Positions 22,730 to 31,659 of a stretch of DNA of 53,269 nucleotides are shown in pieces (position 1 is the first letter of the stretch; each line of letters opens with the position of its first letter). The notes under the pieces were generated by a model. It saw only the letters and a program-made list of their open reading frames with translations. It had not been told where the DNA came from and searched no databases. This stretch comes from Sphingomonadales bacterium Ga0077531 (GTDB taxonomy: Bacteria; Pseudomonadota; Alphaproteobacteria; Sphingomonadales; Sphingomonadaceae): the NCBI GenBank assembly GCA_001464915.1, contig LNED01000044.1, positions 1-53,269 on the forward strand, written 5' to 3'. The translations under genes were made by a program, and so were the position numbers.

Positions 22730-25700
22730 TTACCCCGCGTCCCCGTCGGCATGGCCACGGCCTGCCTCGGTCGCCGCGCCCGATCCGCCCGCGCCGTTGC
22801 CGCCGTTGGCATCCCACCAATAGGGCAGGCGCGTGGCGGTGCCGGTGCCGACCTCGTTCAGCGTCTTGGCATCATACAGCCGCCCGCCGAGCATCACCTG
22901 TTCGATATTGTCCGAATTGGCGATATCGGCACTGGGATCGTCGGTCAGGATTACGAGGTCGGCCAGCTTGCCCACCTCGATGCTGCCGATGTCCTTCGCC
23001 ATGCCGAGCGATTCCGCCGAAGCAATTGTGCCCGCCTTGAGCGCCGCGACCGGGCTCATCCCGCCCCGTGCGAAGCTCCACAGTTCCCAATGCGCGCCAA
23101 TGCCCGCCTGCTGGCCGTGCGCCCCGATGCTGACCTTGACCCCGCGTTCGCTAAGCTTCTTGGCCTCACGCGCATTGTTGTCATCGACGAAAGCCCACTC
23201 AGGTGCCGTGGTGCGGCGACCCGTTTCGGCCAGCAGCGCCTTGGGCGGGGTGTGCACCATCAGCGGGTTCTCCCACACATTGGTTGCCTGCCGCCAATAG
23301 GGATCACCCGCCAGCCCGCCATAGGTTACGACCAACGTGGGTGTGTAATTGCTGTTCGACTGGCCGAAGAATTGCAGCACATCCTCGTAGAACACATCGA
23401 CCGGCACGTTGTGTTCAATGGTCGAATTGCCATCGGCGACGAGGTTCATGTCCATCCCGAACAGCGATCCGCCTTCGGCCACCACCAGCATGTTCTCGGC
23501 CGCCGCCGCGCGGGCGACCATCTGGCGTTGTTCGCGCCGGGGCTGGTTGTAGTTCTTGATAGAGATCCCGCCCTGCGCCTTGATCCGCCGCACATGGGCC
23601 AGTGCATCGTCATAGCTGTCAATCCGCGCGTAAACGTCCGCAGCCTTGGCGCCGTAGACGATCTCGCCGGTCGAGAAAATCCGCGGGCCGAGCGTCAGCC
23701 CGGCGCGCTGGCGCTCAGCCGCGGCAAACACCGTGCTCGCCTGGCTAGATGGGTTGTGCACCGTGGTCACACCCATTGCGAGGTCTTGCAGCAACGACCA
23801 GTTCTGTTGCGGGATCAGATCGCCGACGCCGTAACCGCCGTGGGCGTGGGCATCGACGAGGCCGGGCATGATCGTCTTGCCGCTAGCATCGATAAAGCGC
23901 GTGCCTTCGGCAAACTTGATGCGCACCACGGTCGCATCATGCACGCCGGTGATCCGGTCGCCTTCGATCACGATCATGCCGTTTTCGATCACGCCCGCAT
24001 CATCCGCGCCAAGACCGGCGCGCATGGTCAGCACCCGCGCGCCGGTGATCACGGTGGTGCCGGTCGGCTTGGCCGCCTGCACCGTCACCCCCAGCGGAAT
24101 GCCGGTGGTGGGCGGGGTGTAAGCTGCGGTCTTGTCGCTATCCGCCTTGGGCGCATTGGCGAAGAACGAGGTGACCTGCGCGCTTTGCAAGCTCGGCCCG
24201 ATTGACCAGAACAAAGTCTCACCGCCATTGGCCCAGCCGATATACTCCGCGCCGCCCATGCTGACCTTGGTAACGGGCAGCGAACCGCCGCTTTCGCTGA
24301 CATCCACCGGCTTGCCGCCGGGGATCAGCGGCATCGCGAACACCTCGTAATTCTGGCGGAAAGCAACCGTGCGGCCATCGGGCGCAAGGCGGAAATCATT
24401 GGCCAGATCGCCCTTGGCATGGGTGCGCTTGGCCTCGCCCGAAAGGTCAGTTGAGACGAGCATTAGCCCGCTGCCTTCGCGCATCAGCATGAACAGGCGG
24501 TCAGACGCGGCGCCCCATTGCGGCGTGCTGCCATCGCGGCTGACCAAGCGCGGTTCGCCCGAGCCGTCGGTGGGCATCACATAAATGCCGGGGTTCTCGC
24601 CAAAATCGGCGGCGGTGAGATAGCCGCCCTCGCGCTTTTCAAAGGCGATCATGCTGCCATCGGGCGAAAAGGCAATATTGCCGAAATGCCCCGGCCCGGT
24701 CAGCACGCGGCGGTTCTGCCCGCTGGCATCGGCGATGATGATTTCGCCCAGCGTCGCATCATTCCAACGCACGTAAGCCAGCTGGCTGCCATCGCGGCTG
24801 AAGGCTGGGAAGGCCTCGATCGCGCCGCTCTCATCCCCCGTCAGCGGAGCCGGTGCATCACGCCCCCGCGCGGACTTGCCGTGCAGCCGCCCAAGGCTTT
24901 CGAACACCACCCGCGACCCATCAGGCGAAAGCGTGGCGAAACGTGGCATGGTGGTGGTGAAGGTTTCGGGTGCAACGTCGATCACCGGATGCGGCGCATC
25001 GGCAATGCCGCGTGTGTCATTGACGCTGAACGGGATCACGCCGTGGCCCGACCCATCGCGGTTTACGCGGTTGAGCTTGCCGCCCGCCCAGAACACGATG
25101 CTCGCGCTATCGGGCGTCCAGTCGATATTGGGATAGACCCCCGTGACGGCCCAGGTTTCCTGCACATCGAGGTCCAGCTTGCCGTAGACCATCCGCTCGC
25201 GCCCGCTAGCCATGTCCTTGACCCACAGTTGGCTCTGATCCTTGTCGCGGCGGACGAAGGCGAGTTCCTTGCCATCGGGCGAAGGCGCGGGGCGCACGGC
25301 CCCGCCATATCCGCTGACGGCGGTGGTTACTTCGCCCGTCGCCAGATCATGGCGCTCAATCGCAAAGATGCCCGCGTTGGAATCCTGCGCGTATTCGAAG
25401 CTGTTCCCCGGCGTGGTGTTGCGGGTGTAGTAGATTGCGCTGCCATCGGGCGCGAACACCGGCTCGCCCAGTTCTTTTTGCAGGCGTTCATTGGCGCGCT
25501 CCACCACCTGAACCCCGCCGCCGCCGCTGACGTGATACATCCAGATTTCGCCCGTCCCGGCGCTGCGTTCGGTGGTGAAGTGCTTCTTCGCTGCAATAAA
25601 GCGCCCGTCAGGCGACCAGGTCGGCTGGTTGAGCAGGCGGAAATCTTCCTTGGTCACCTGCCGCTTGTCACTGCCATCGGCGTTCATCACCCAGATGTTA

Positions 25701-26068
25701 TCGCCGCCGGCGCGGTCGGAGGTGAAGGCGATGCGTGTGCCATCGGGCGAGAAACGCGGCTGCACATCCCACGCAAGTCCATCGGCAATCCGCTTCGGCG
25801 TCCCGCCCGAAATCGGCATGGTGTAAATGTCACCGAGCAGCGTGAAAGCGAGCGTCTGCCCATCGGGCGCCACATCGACATCCATCCACGTGCCCTCGTC
25901 CGTCTTGATCGGAACCTGCTTGATCACCGCACCCTTGGGCGCCGCAACGCTCCACGCGGCCTCGTCCTTCTTGGCGGCCTTGCCTTTGGACTGGGCGGCG
26001 AGCGGCGCTGAAATGTTTAGGGCAATGCAGGCGGCCCCGGCGAGCAGGGCGGCGGCGATATGGCGCAT
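22730..26068 (-). CDS. Periplasmic PD40 beta-propeller/amidohydrolase fusion
   Basis: This 1112-residue exported protein has a Sec signal (LLAGAACIALNISAPLAAQS). Residues about 45-640 contain repeated WD40-like PD40/TolB blades, recognisable by recurring SPDG motifs (FSPDGTRIAFTSDRAGGDNI, WSPDGRFIAAKKH, FSPDGSMIAFEKR). From about 665 an amidohydrolase domain begins (TGARVLTMRAG). It has the metal-binding HxH in LVDAHAHGG near 740, IEHNVPVD near 885 and SIGAHGQQAGIGAHWEL near 980, and ends in the family-like SIEVGKLADLVILTDDPS. Metal-dependent hydrolysis of peptides or amides is expected; the substrate is unknown. AAGGAGA precedes the ATG at 26068. The Gly/Ala-rich tail is probably disordered. 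Confidence 0.9.
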   Translation of the reverse strand: MRHIAAALLAGAACIALNISAPLAAQSKGKAAKKDEAAWSVAAPKGAVIKQVPIKTDEGTWMDVDVAPDGQTLAFTLLGDIYTMPISGGTPKRIADGLAWDVQPRFSPDGTRIAFTSDRAGGDNIWVMNADGSDKRQVTKEDFRLLNQPTWSPDGRFIAAKKHFTTERSAGTGEIWMYHVSGGGGVQVVERANERLQKELGEPVFAPDGSAIYYTRNTTPGNSFEYAQDSNAGIFAIERHDLATGEVTTAVSGYGGAVRPAPSPDGKELAFVRRDKDQSQLWVKDMASGRERMVYGKLDLDVQETWAVTGVYPNIDWTPDSASIVFWAGGKLNRVNRDGSGHGVIPFSVNDTRGIADAPHPVIDVAPETFTTTMPRFATLSPDGSRVVFESLGRLHGKSARGRDAPAPLTGDESGAIEAFPAFSRDGSQLAYVRWNDATLGEIIIADASGQNRRVLTGPGHFGNIAFSPDGSMIAFEKREGGYLTAADFGENPGIYVMPTDGSGEPRLVSRDGSTPQWGAASDRLFMLMREGSGLMLVSTDLSGEAKRTHAKGDLANDFRLAPDGRTVAFRQNYEVFAMPLIPGGKPVDVSESGGSLPVTKVSMGGAEYIGWANGGETLFWSIGPSLQSAQVTSFFANAPKADSDKTAAYTPPTTGIPLGVTVQAAKPTGTTVITGARVLTMRAGLGADDAGVIENGMIVIEGDRITGVHDATVVRIKFAEGTRFIDASGKTIMPGLVDAHAHGGYGVGDLIPQQNWSLLQDLAMGVTTVHNPSSQASTVFAAAERQRAGLTLGPRIFSTGEIVYGAKAADVYARIDSYDDALAHVRRIKAQGGISIKNYNQPRREQRQMVARAAAAENMLVVAEGGSLFGMDMNLVADGNSTIEHNVPVDVFYEDVLQFFGQSNSNYTPTLVVTYGGLAGDPYWRQATNVWENPLMVHTPPKALLAETGRRTTAPEWAFVDDNNAREAKKLSERGVKVSIGAHGQQAGIGAHWELWSFARGGMSPVAALKAGTIASAESLGMAKDIGSIEVGKLADLVILTDDPSADIANSDNIEQVMLGGRLYDAKTLNEVGTGTATRLPYWWDANGGNGAGGSGAATEAGRGHADGDAG

Positions 26069-26177
26069 GGAAATGTCTCCTTTGTTGGTGCGGGAGACTA
26101 GCGGGGCGAAACGATATTGCTAGGGGGTGAAACGTCGTTGGTCGATTACAGACCGCGCCTTGAGGGGAGGGCACCAA

Positions 26178-27152
26178 GTGCTGCGCACGATCACCAACAA
26201 TTTTGCGCTGCTGACCGTGCTGGGCGTGGGCCTCGCCTGGTTCTTTCCACCCGCCTTCACGTGGATGACCGACGGGCGGATCGCGGTTGCGGGCCAGCCG
26301 TTGCTGAGCCTTGCGCTGGGCGTGATCATGCTGGCGATGGGCCTGACGCTGACCTTTGATGACTACCGCAAGCTGGCCGCTGCACCGCGCGCATTGGTTG
26401 CCGGGGTGGCGTTGCAGTTTGCGGTGATGCCGCTGACCGGTTTTGCGATTGCGCGCGGGCTGGCGTTGGAGCCGGGGCTGGCGGTGGGGCTCATTCTGGT
26501 GGCCTGCTGCCCGGGCGGCACGGCGTCGAATATCGTCACCTTTCTCGCGCGCGGCAATGTCGCGCTGTCGGTGGTGATGACCATGGCTTCGACGCTGGCC
26601 GCCGTGGTGTTGACCCCGCTGCTGACCGGCTGGCTGGCGGGAGCTTATGTGGAGATCGACCGGTTGAACCTGCTCCTCAACATGGTCAGCATCGTGCTGG
26701 TGCCAGTGGTGCTGGGAACGCTGCTCAACCGCCTGTTCCCGCGCGCGGCTGAGCGGGTCAGCGCAGTGCTGCCGCTGGTGGCGATTGTGCTGGTGATCCT
26801 GATCGTTGGCGGCATTGTTGGCGGGGCGAAAGCGCAGATCGCGGAGCACGCGGGCGTGCTGCTGCTGGCGACCTTCCTGCTGCACGCGGTCGGCTTTGCG
26901 CTGGGCTATGTGCTGGCGCGGGCGCTGGGGTTGGAGGAGATTGCGGCGCGGACGATCAGTATCGAGGTCGGGATGCAGAATTCGGGGCTGGGTTCGGGGC
27001 TGGCGAAGACGCCCGCCTTCGCCGCGCAGTTCGCCAACGTCACCCAAGCCGCGCTCGCGCCGGTGCCGGCGGCGATTTCGGCGGTGTGGCATGTGCTGAT
27101 CGGCAGCCTTCTGGCAGGGTTCTGGCGGCGAGAAGACGGGGGACGGGGCTAG
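26178..27152 (+). CDS. BASS-family (bile acid:sodium symporter-like) transporter
   Basis: This 324-residue inner-membrane protein has about ten helices and the BASS family signatures: LALGVIMLAMGLTLTFDDYR, GLILVACCPGGTASNIVTFL, NVALSVVMTMASTLAAVVLT and IEVGMQNSGLGSGLA near the C-terminus. Family members carry organic anions such as pantoate, keto acids or bile acids with sodium; the substrate here cannot be told. The GTG at 26178 is chosen because GGGGAGGG lies 7 bases upstream. The in-frame GTG at 26127 has no properly spaced site. It is divergent from the amidohydrolase gene and could import its product, which is inference. Confidence 0.88.
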   Translation: MLRTITNNFALLTVLGVGLAWFFPPAFTWMTDGRIAVAGQPLLSLALGVIMLAMGLTLTFDDYRKLAAAPRALVAGVALQFAVMPLTGFAIARGLALEPGLAVGLILVACCPGGTASNIVTFLARGNVALSVVMTMASTLAAVVLTPLLTGWLAGAYVEIDRLNLLLNMVSIVLVPVVLGTLLNRLFPRAAERVSAVLPLVAIVLVILIVGGIVGGAKAQIAEHAGVLLLATFLLHAVGFALGYVLARALGLEEIAARTISIEVGMQNSGLGSGLAKTPAFAAQFANVTQAALAPVPAAISAVWHVLIGSLLAGFWRREDGGRG

Positions 27153-27190
27153 AGCCAAACGGCGCGCCTGCTACATTGTCTGAGATGGCC

Positions 27191-27538
27191 TCAGGGGTTG
27201 TGACTTCTGAATTCCGCAAGTTCATCGCTCCGCTCCGGCATATTCAGGCACTCGACTAAAAAGTGATGAAAGTCCGCGAAATCGACCTCGCTCGGCGATA
27301 CAGAGCTTTGCCCGGCTACAAACCTTGACCTCGCGAGGCCATGCAGGGCCTGATGAAACGGCCAGATCGCTGCCTGCACAAGCTGCGGTGCATCCTTGAG
27401 CCGCTCGCTCACTTCCTCCTCTAAATCATTGAGTACCCGAGAGAGCATCCCATCTGAACCGACCAGTTGGGCATCCGAGAGATCGACCGAAGGAGGCCAG
27501 GTTGTGCGCATAAGCTCGAAAAGCTGCTCCGCCTTCAC
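27191..27538 (-). CDS. Unknown small protein coupled to acyl-CoA dehydrogenase
   Basis: This 115-residue, mainly helical, acidic protein begins KAEQLFELMRTTWPPSVDLS after its GTG start. It continues with VLNDLEEEVSERLKDAPQLV and DFADFHHFLVECLNMPERSD. It has no membrane helix and no domain I recognise. The GTG at 27538 overlaps the acyl-CoA dehydrogenase stop by 4 bases (GTGA), so it is translated from the same message. The frame also runs upstream inside the dehydrogenase gene, but that part is a shadow. Its base composition is visibly less GC-rich than its neighbours, which may mean a recent arrival. Confidence 0.65.
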   Translation of the reverse strand: MKAEQLFELMRTTWPPSVDLSDAQLVGSDGMLSRVLNDLEEEVSERLKDAPQLVQAAIWPFHQALHGLARSRFVAGQSSVSPSEVDFADFHHFLVECLNMPERSDELAEFRSHNP

Positions 27539-28821
27539 CCGTACATCCCCCGCTTCGGCCCCAGATACCCGAACAAATACGCGCCCACTTTCCGCATCTG
27601 GATCTCCTCGCTGCCCTCGGTGATCCGGTAGCGGCGGTGGTGGCGGTAGATGTGCTCGAAGGGCTTGTGCCGCGAATAGCCGATGCCGCCGTGGACCTGC
27701 ATCGCCCGGTCCGCCGCCTCGCACACCAGCCGGTTCGCCCAATAATTGCACATCGAGACCTTATCGCTGATCGTCCGCTCGATCTGTTCGTGGGGCATGT
27801 TGTCCATCTCCCACGCGGTCTTGAAGATCAGCAGGCGCAGCATTTCCGCCTGCGTCGCCAGCTCGACCAGCGGGAACTGGATCGCCTGATTGCGGGCCAG
27901 CTCCTCGCCGAAGGGCTTGCGTTCCCGCGCGTATTTCACGCTCTCGTCGATGCAATAGAGCGCCGCGCCGCAGCTTGAGGCCGCCTGCCGGATGCGGTTC
28001 TGGTGGACGAAGCTCTGCGCCAGCGCGAGGCCGCGCCCTTCGACGCCGAGGATTGCAGCTTCCGGCACCCAGACATTGGTGACGCTGAGGCGCGGGTGGT
28101 CGGTCGGCATGTTGAAGGTCCACATCCACTCCTCGATCTTGAGGCCTTCCGTGGGGTTGGGGACGAGGAAACAGGTGATTCCGCTGGCGTCTCCCGCCTT
28201 GCCCGAAGTGCGCGCAAACATCGCGCAGTGGGTGGCGACGTGCATCCCGGTGATCCACATCTTCTCCCCGTTGATGAGCCAGCCATCCACCCCGTCGCGG
28301 GTCTCGCGCACGGCGACGGTCTCCATGTGGGTGGCGTCCGATCCGTGGTCGGGCTCGGTCAGCCCGAATGCGACGCGCCGCGTGCGCTCGAACCCGCCGA
28401 GGATGAATTCCTGTTTCTGCTCTTCCGTCCCCCACTGGTCGAACATGGCGACGAAGGGGAAGTTGCCGACGATGGAGTGCTCGTTCTGCAAATCGTTGTG
28501 GAGGCCGAGGCCTTGGCGCGCGAAGTGCTCGCGGATCACCGCCATCCAGAGGTTGCTGCCGTCCTTGCCGCCGTACCGCTTGGGCGCGGAGAAGCGCCAA
28601 TGGCCCGCCTTGTCCGAGCGGCGGGTGGCTTCCTTGAGCAGCTCCTCCCACTCGTGCCGGGGCAATCCGCCCGCTTCGAAGTCCGTCCGCGCATATTCGC
28701 GGCGGTGATCGAAGAAGCGGATGTTGTCGTCCTGCGCCTCGAGCGGCTTGATCTCGGCGGCGATGAAGGCGTCGAGTTCGGCGAGGTAGACCTGAAGGTC
28801 GGCGGGGATGGCGAAGTCCAT
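27535..28821 (-). CDS. Acyl-CoA dehydrogenase family protein (ACAD10/11/LvaC-like)
   Basis: This 428-residue flavoprotein has the ACAD layout: an N-terminal helical domain, the FAD/substrate motif FGLTEPDHGSDATHMETVAV, GWLINGEKMWITGMHVATHC, a beta domain, and a C-terminal helical domain with QVHGGIGYSRHKPFEHIYRH. Near residue 400 it has RITEGSEEIQ, whose Glu occupies the place of the usual catalytic base. It directly follows, with no gap, a phosphotransferase-family kinase gene, the pairing found in ACAD10/ACAD11 and in the Pseudomonas putida lva pathway. There such an enzyme works on 4-phosphoacyl-CoA. Whether this one does is inference; an ordinary acyl-CoA oxidising role is the alternative. 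Confidence 0.9.
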   Translation of the reverse strand: MDFAIPADLQVYLAELDAFIAAEIKPLEAQDDNIRFFDHRREYARTDFEAGGLPRHEWEELLKEATRRSDKAGHWRFSAPKRYGGKDGSNLWMAVIREHFARQGLGLHNDLQNEHSIVGNFPFVAMFDQWGTEEQKQEFILGGFERTRRVAFGLTEPDHGSDATHMETVAVRETRDGVDGWLINGEKMWITGMHVATHCAMFARTSGKAGDASGITCFLVPNPTEGLKIEEWMWTFNMPTDHPRLSVTNVWVPEAAILGVEGRGLALAQSFVHQNRIRQAASSCGAALYCIDESVKYARERKPFGEELARNQAIQFPLVELATQAEMLRLLIFKTAWEMDNMPHEQIERTISDKVSMCNYWANRLVCEAADRAMQVHGGIGYSRHKPFEHIYRHHRRYRITEGSEEIQMRKVGAYLFGYLGPKRGMYG

Positions 28822-30168
28822 TTACTGCTCTCCAATCCATTTTTGGCTTGCTGCACGCAGCGCCGGATATTTCGGGGAATCCGATTGCGCCTTCCAGATG
28901 GCGAGGTGGCGCAACTCGCGAAGCATCCCGTCTTCTGCCAGCGTCTGCGCTGCGGGACGGCCGAGAATGTATTCGGCAAGATCGTCGTTGAAGATGTCGA
29001 TCGGGCCGCGCCCGTCGCGCGCGATGATGCCCAAGGCGTTGCGGGCGACCGCCAGCTGGAAACGGTCATGACCGGTCATCCGGTCCTTGATAGTCGCCAG
29101 CCATTCGCTCACCGCAATCGCCAGTTCGGCAATATCGGCCTCGCCAAGGCCGCCCGTCCATTCGCACCTAAAGAGCAGGTCGGGCATAAGGGGACCGTAG
29201 CCCGAGGCCTCCTCCAGCAGCAGCAACAGGTCGAGTTCCTGCTCGCTGGTCCGGCGCGAGATCACCACGCGTTCGAGCATCCGGTCCGCGCCCGAGCGCC
29301 ATTGCGCGGCCATCTTGAGGCAGCCGAGCGCCCACCACACGGTGCGGTAGATCGTCCAGAAGCGGAAGCGGGCAGGGTCGATGGTGACGCCCGCCTCGGC
29401 CTCATAGGCGGCGATGTAGTCTTCGATGCTCCCCAGCCCCAGCGCGGGCCGGTCGTAGCGGGCGAACCGCCACACCGCCATGCAGCCGAAGGCAAGGTCT
29501 TCGTGGCAGTCGCCGAAATGGGCGATCTCCCAGTCGAGCACCCCCGCCAGCGCCGAGCCTTCGACCAGCAGATTGCCCATCCGGTAATCGCCGTGGTTGA
29601 GGACGGGCTCGACCTCAGGCGGGCAATTGTCCTCCAGCCAGCGCAGCCCCAGCGCGATGATCGGCCGGTCGCCGCCTGCGTCCATGAACTGCTGCTTCAA
29701 GTCAGCAATCGCGGCGCGGTAGTCCATCACCGGCACGCCCTCGGGCACGTCCGCCTGCCGCAGCGAATGAATCCGCGCCAGATCCCGCGCCGCCTGCTTC
29801 AGCAAGCCCGCCGGATCGTCGCACGCCAAGATAACCTTGGGATCAGCCGTCCCCGGCAGAGCGCGCATCACGAAGCCCGAGCCAAGGCCATCCGCCTCCT
29901 CCAGCACCGCCACCACTTCCGGGACGGTTACGCCTTTGGCCCGCGCCGCTTCGATCAAAGCCGCCTCGACGCTATGCCCGTAAGGCCGCCCTTCCATAAA
30001 CGCGAGGCTCGGCGCGCGGCGCAGGACGAAAGGCTCGCCTCCCGCCGCAAACCGCCAGCTTTCCATCACCGCCCCGCCGGTAAGCCGCTGCGGCTCGCCC
30101 GCCAAAACGCCAAGGCCAGCGCGGGAACACACCCGCGCCAGCCCATGCTTCAGTTCATCAGGTGACAT
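28822..30168 (-). CDS. APH-fold kinase with LvaB-like C-terminal domain
   Basis: The first about 330 residues are an aminoglycoside-phosphotransferase-fold kinase. They include GGAVMESWRFAAGGEPFVLRR at the nucleotide end, the catalytic loop LNHGDYRMGNLLVEG near 190 and the metal-binding VLDWEIAHFGDCHEDLAF near 210. Residues about 340-448 (IAELAIAVSEWLATIKDRMT, LAVARNALGIIARD, then LRHLAIWKAQSDSPKYPALR) resemble the separate small protein LvaB/DUF6285 that partners the LvaA kinase. So this appears to be a kinase-partner fusion. The probable substrate class is hydroxyacyl-CoA, by analogy with LvaA and ACAD10/11; it is not an antibiotic-resistance gene. The ATG at 30168 lies 10 bases after the aldehyde dehydrogenase stop. 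Confidence 0.82.
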   Translation of the reverse strand: MSPDELKHGLARVCSRAGLGVLAGEPQRLTGGAVMESWRFAAGGEPFVLRRAPSLAFMEGRPYGHSVEAALIEAARAKGVTVPEVVAVLEEADGLGSGFVMRALPGTADPKVILACDDPAGLLKQAARDLARIHSLRQADVPEGVPVMDYRAAIADLKQQFMDAGGDRPIIALGLRWLEDNCPPEVEPVLNHGDYRMGNLLVEGSALAGVLDWEIAHFGDCHEDLAFGCMAVWRFARYDRPALGLGSIEDYIAAYEAEAGVTIDPARFRFWTIYRTVWWALGCLKMAAQWRSGADRMLERVVISRRTSEQELDLLLLLEEASGYGPLMPDLLFRCEWTGGLGEADIAELAIAVSEWLATIKDRMTGHDRFQLAVARNALGIIARDGRGPIDIFNDDLAEYILGRPAAQTLAEDGMLRELRHLAIWKAQSDSPKYPALRAASQKWIGEQ

Positions 30169-30178
30169 CCCCACGCGA

Positions 30179-31606
30179 TCAGGCGGGGACATTGTCCTTC
30201 TTCACGGTGATCACCTGCGAATAGGTGAACTCCTTCAGGCCTTCCTTGCCGTATTCGGCGCCGAAGCCCGACTGCTTGTGCCCGCCAAACGGCGCGAAGG
30301 GCGACAGGTGGAGGTATTCGTTGACCCACACGGTGCCGGTTTCGAGCTGTTCGGCGATCTTCACGCCGTTGTCCGGATTGCCCGTCCATACCGCGCCCGC
30401 AAGGCCGTATTCGCTGGCATTGGCACGTGCGATGACTTCTTCCTCGGTCGAGAACTTCATCAACGGCATGACCGGGCCGAATTGTTCCTCGGCGACGATC
30501 CGCGCATCTTCGGGCGGGTTGTCGATGATGGTCAGCGGCACGAAATAGCCGGTGCCTGAAGGATCAGCATTGCCGCCGAGCAGGAACTTGTAGCCATTGT
30601 CCTTGGCATCCTCGATCAGTTCGAGGACGCGTTCGTACTGCTTCTTGTTCTGGATCGGGCCGACGCCGGTGCCCTGCTGTGCGCCATCGCCGACGGTGAC
30701 GGTCTTGGCATATTCGACGATCGCGGCGGACAATTCGTCATAGATATCCTCGTGGATATAGACGCGCTTGGCCGCGACGCAGATTTGTCCGGCGTTGGAG
30801 AAGCTCGACCAGAACAGCTGTTCAGCGACCTTCTTGGGATCGGCATCGGGCATCACAATCGAGGCGTCGTTGCCGCCGAGTTCGAGCGTGATGCGCTTGA
30901 GGTCAGCCGAAGCGCCTTCCATGATCTTCTTGCCGGTCGCGGTGGAGCCGGTGAAGGTGATCTTGTCGATATCGGGGTGCGAGGTCATCAGCGGGCCGAG
31001 GCTGTCTTCGCCGGTGATGATGTTGACGACGCCGGCCGGCACCTTGTCGGCGATCAGTTCGGCGATACGCAGGGTGGTCAGCGGGGTAAAGGGCGAGGGC
31101 TTCAATACGATGGTGCAGCCCGAAAGCATCGCGGGGGCGATTTTCTGGATCGCCATCATCACTGGGAAGTTCCACGGTACGATGCCCGCGACCACGCCCA
31201 CCGGCACGCGGCGGGTGCGGCTGAGGCGCGTGTCGCTGTCCTCGTTGATCTCGTCTTCAAGGCTGAGCGTGGACTGCGCCGCGCTCATCCCGGCAGCGCC
31301 GTAGATTTCGCCTTTGGCCTGATCGTACGGCTTGCCCTGCTCAGCTGTCAGGAGGCGGTACAATTCCTCGGCATTTTCCTTGATCGCGCCCGAAATCGCC
31401 ATGATCGCGGCGCGGCGTTCTTCGATGGGGGTGTTCTTCCACGTCTTGAACGCGGTGCGCGCAGCGGCGACCGCTTGGTCCAGCTCGGCCTTGCCGCAGG
31501 CGGGCACTTGGCCGATCACCTGCTCGGTGGCGGGGTTGATCACGTCGAGCATCTGGTCGGTGGTGACCATCTTGCCGCCGATAAGGTTCTTGTACTGGGT
31601 AACCAT
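30179..31606 (-). CDS. NAD(P)-dependent aldehyde dehydrogenase
   Basis: This 475-residue protein has the ALDH fold and motifs: GIVPWNFPVMMAIQKIAPAM (cofactor-binding start), FTGSTATGKKIMEG, LELGGNDASIV with the general-base Glu near 241, and AGQICVAAKRVYIHEDIYD with catalytic Cys near 276. The C-terminus has VNEYLHLSPFAPFGGHKQSG. It resembles succinate-semialdehyde and broad aliphatic ALDHs; the substrate is unknown. The ATG at 31606 has AGAGGAA about 7 bases upstream, while the frame upstream of it is not family-like. It leads the ALDH-kinase-ACAD-small-protein cassette, and so may supply or remove aldehydes for acyl-CoA metabolism. Confidence 0.92.
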   Translation of the reverse strand: MVTQYKNLIGGKMVTTDQMLDVINPATEQVIGQVPACGKAELDQAVAAARTAFKTWKNTPIEERRAAIMAISGAIKENAEELYRLLTAEQGKPYDQAKGEIYGAAGMSAAQSTLSLEDEINEDSDTRLSRTRRVPVGVVAGIVPWNFPVMMAIQKIAPAMLSGCTIVLKPSPFTPLTTLRIAELIADKVPAGVVNIITGEDSLGPLMTSHPDIDKITFTGSTATGKKIMEGASADLKRITLELGGNDASIVMPDADPKKVAEQLFWSSFSNAGQICVAAKRVYIHEDIYDELSAAIVEYAKTVTVGDGAQQGTGVGPIQNKKQYERVLELIEDAKDNGYKFLLGGNADPSGTGYFVPLTIIDNPPEDARIVAEEQFGPVMPLMKFSTEEEVIARANASEYGLAGAVWTGNPDNGVKIAEQLETGTVWVNEYLHLSPFAPFGGHKQSGFGAEYGKEGLKEFTYSQVITVKKDNVPA

Positions 31607-31659
31607 GGGTATTCCTCTCTCGTCGATAGGGGAGTCGTCTCTCACCCGCTGAAGGTGGC

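Noticed and set aside
24518..26011. A 497-codon plus-strand frame opposite the PD40-amidohydrolase
   Set aside because: It is antisense to a well-supported protein, with His/Arg/Gly-rich composition and no family features.
26127..26177. N-terminal extension of the BASS transporter from a GTG at 26127
   Set aside because: The GTG at 26178 is preceded by a strong GGGGAGGG site, while the upstream start has none at proper spacing.
28003..30165. A 720-codon open frame on the plus strand opposite the ACAD and kinase genes
   Set aside because: It is entirely antisense to two genes with clear families. Its translation is Arg/His/Pro-rich and shows no motif. Long antisense frames are common in GC-rich DNA.
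28822..30168. Reading the APH-fold protein as an aminoglycoside-resistance enzyme
   Set aside because: Its place between aldehyde and acyl-CoA dehydrogenases and its LvaB-like tail fit acyl-CoA metabolism far better than drug modification.
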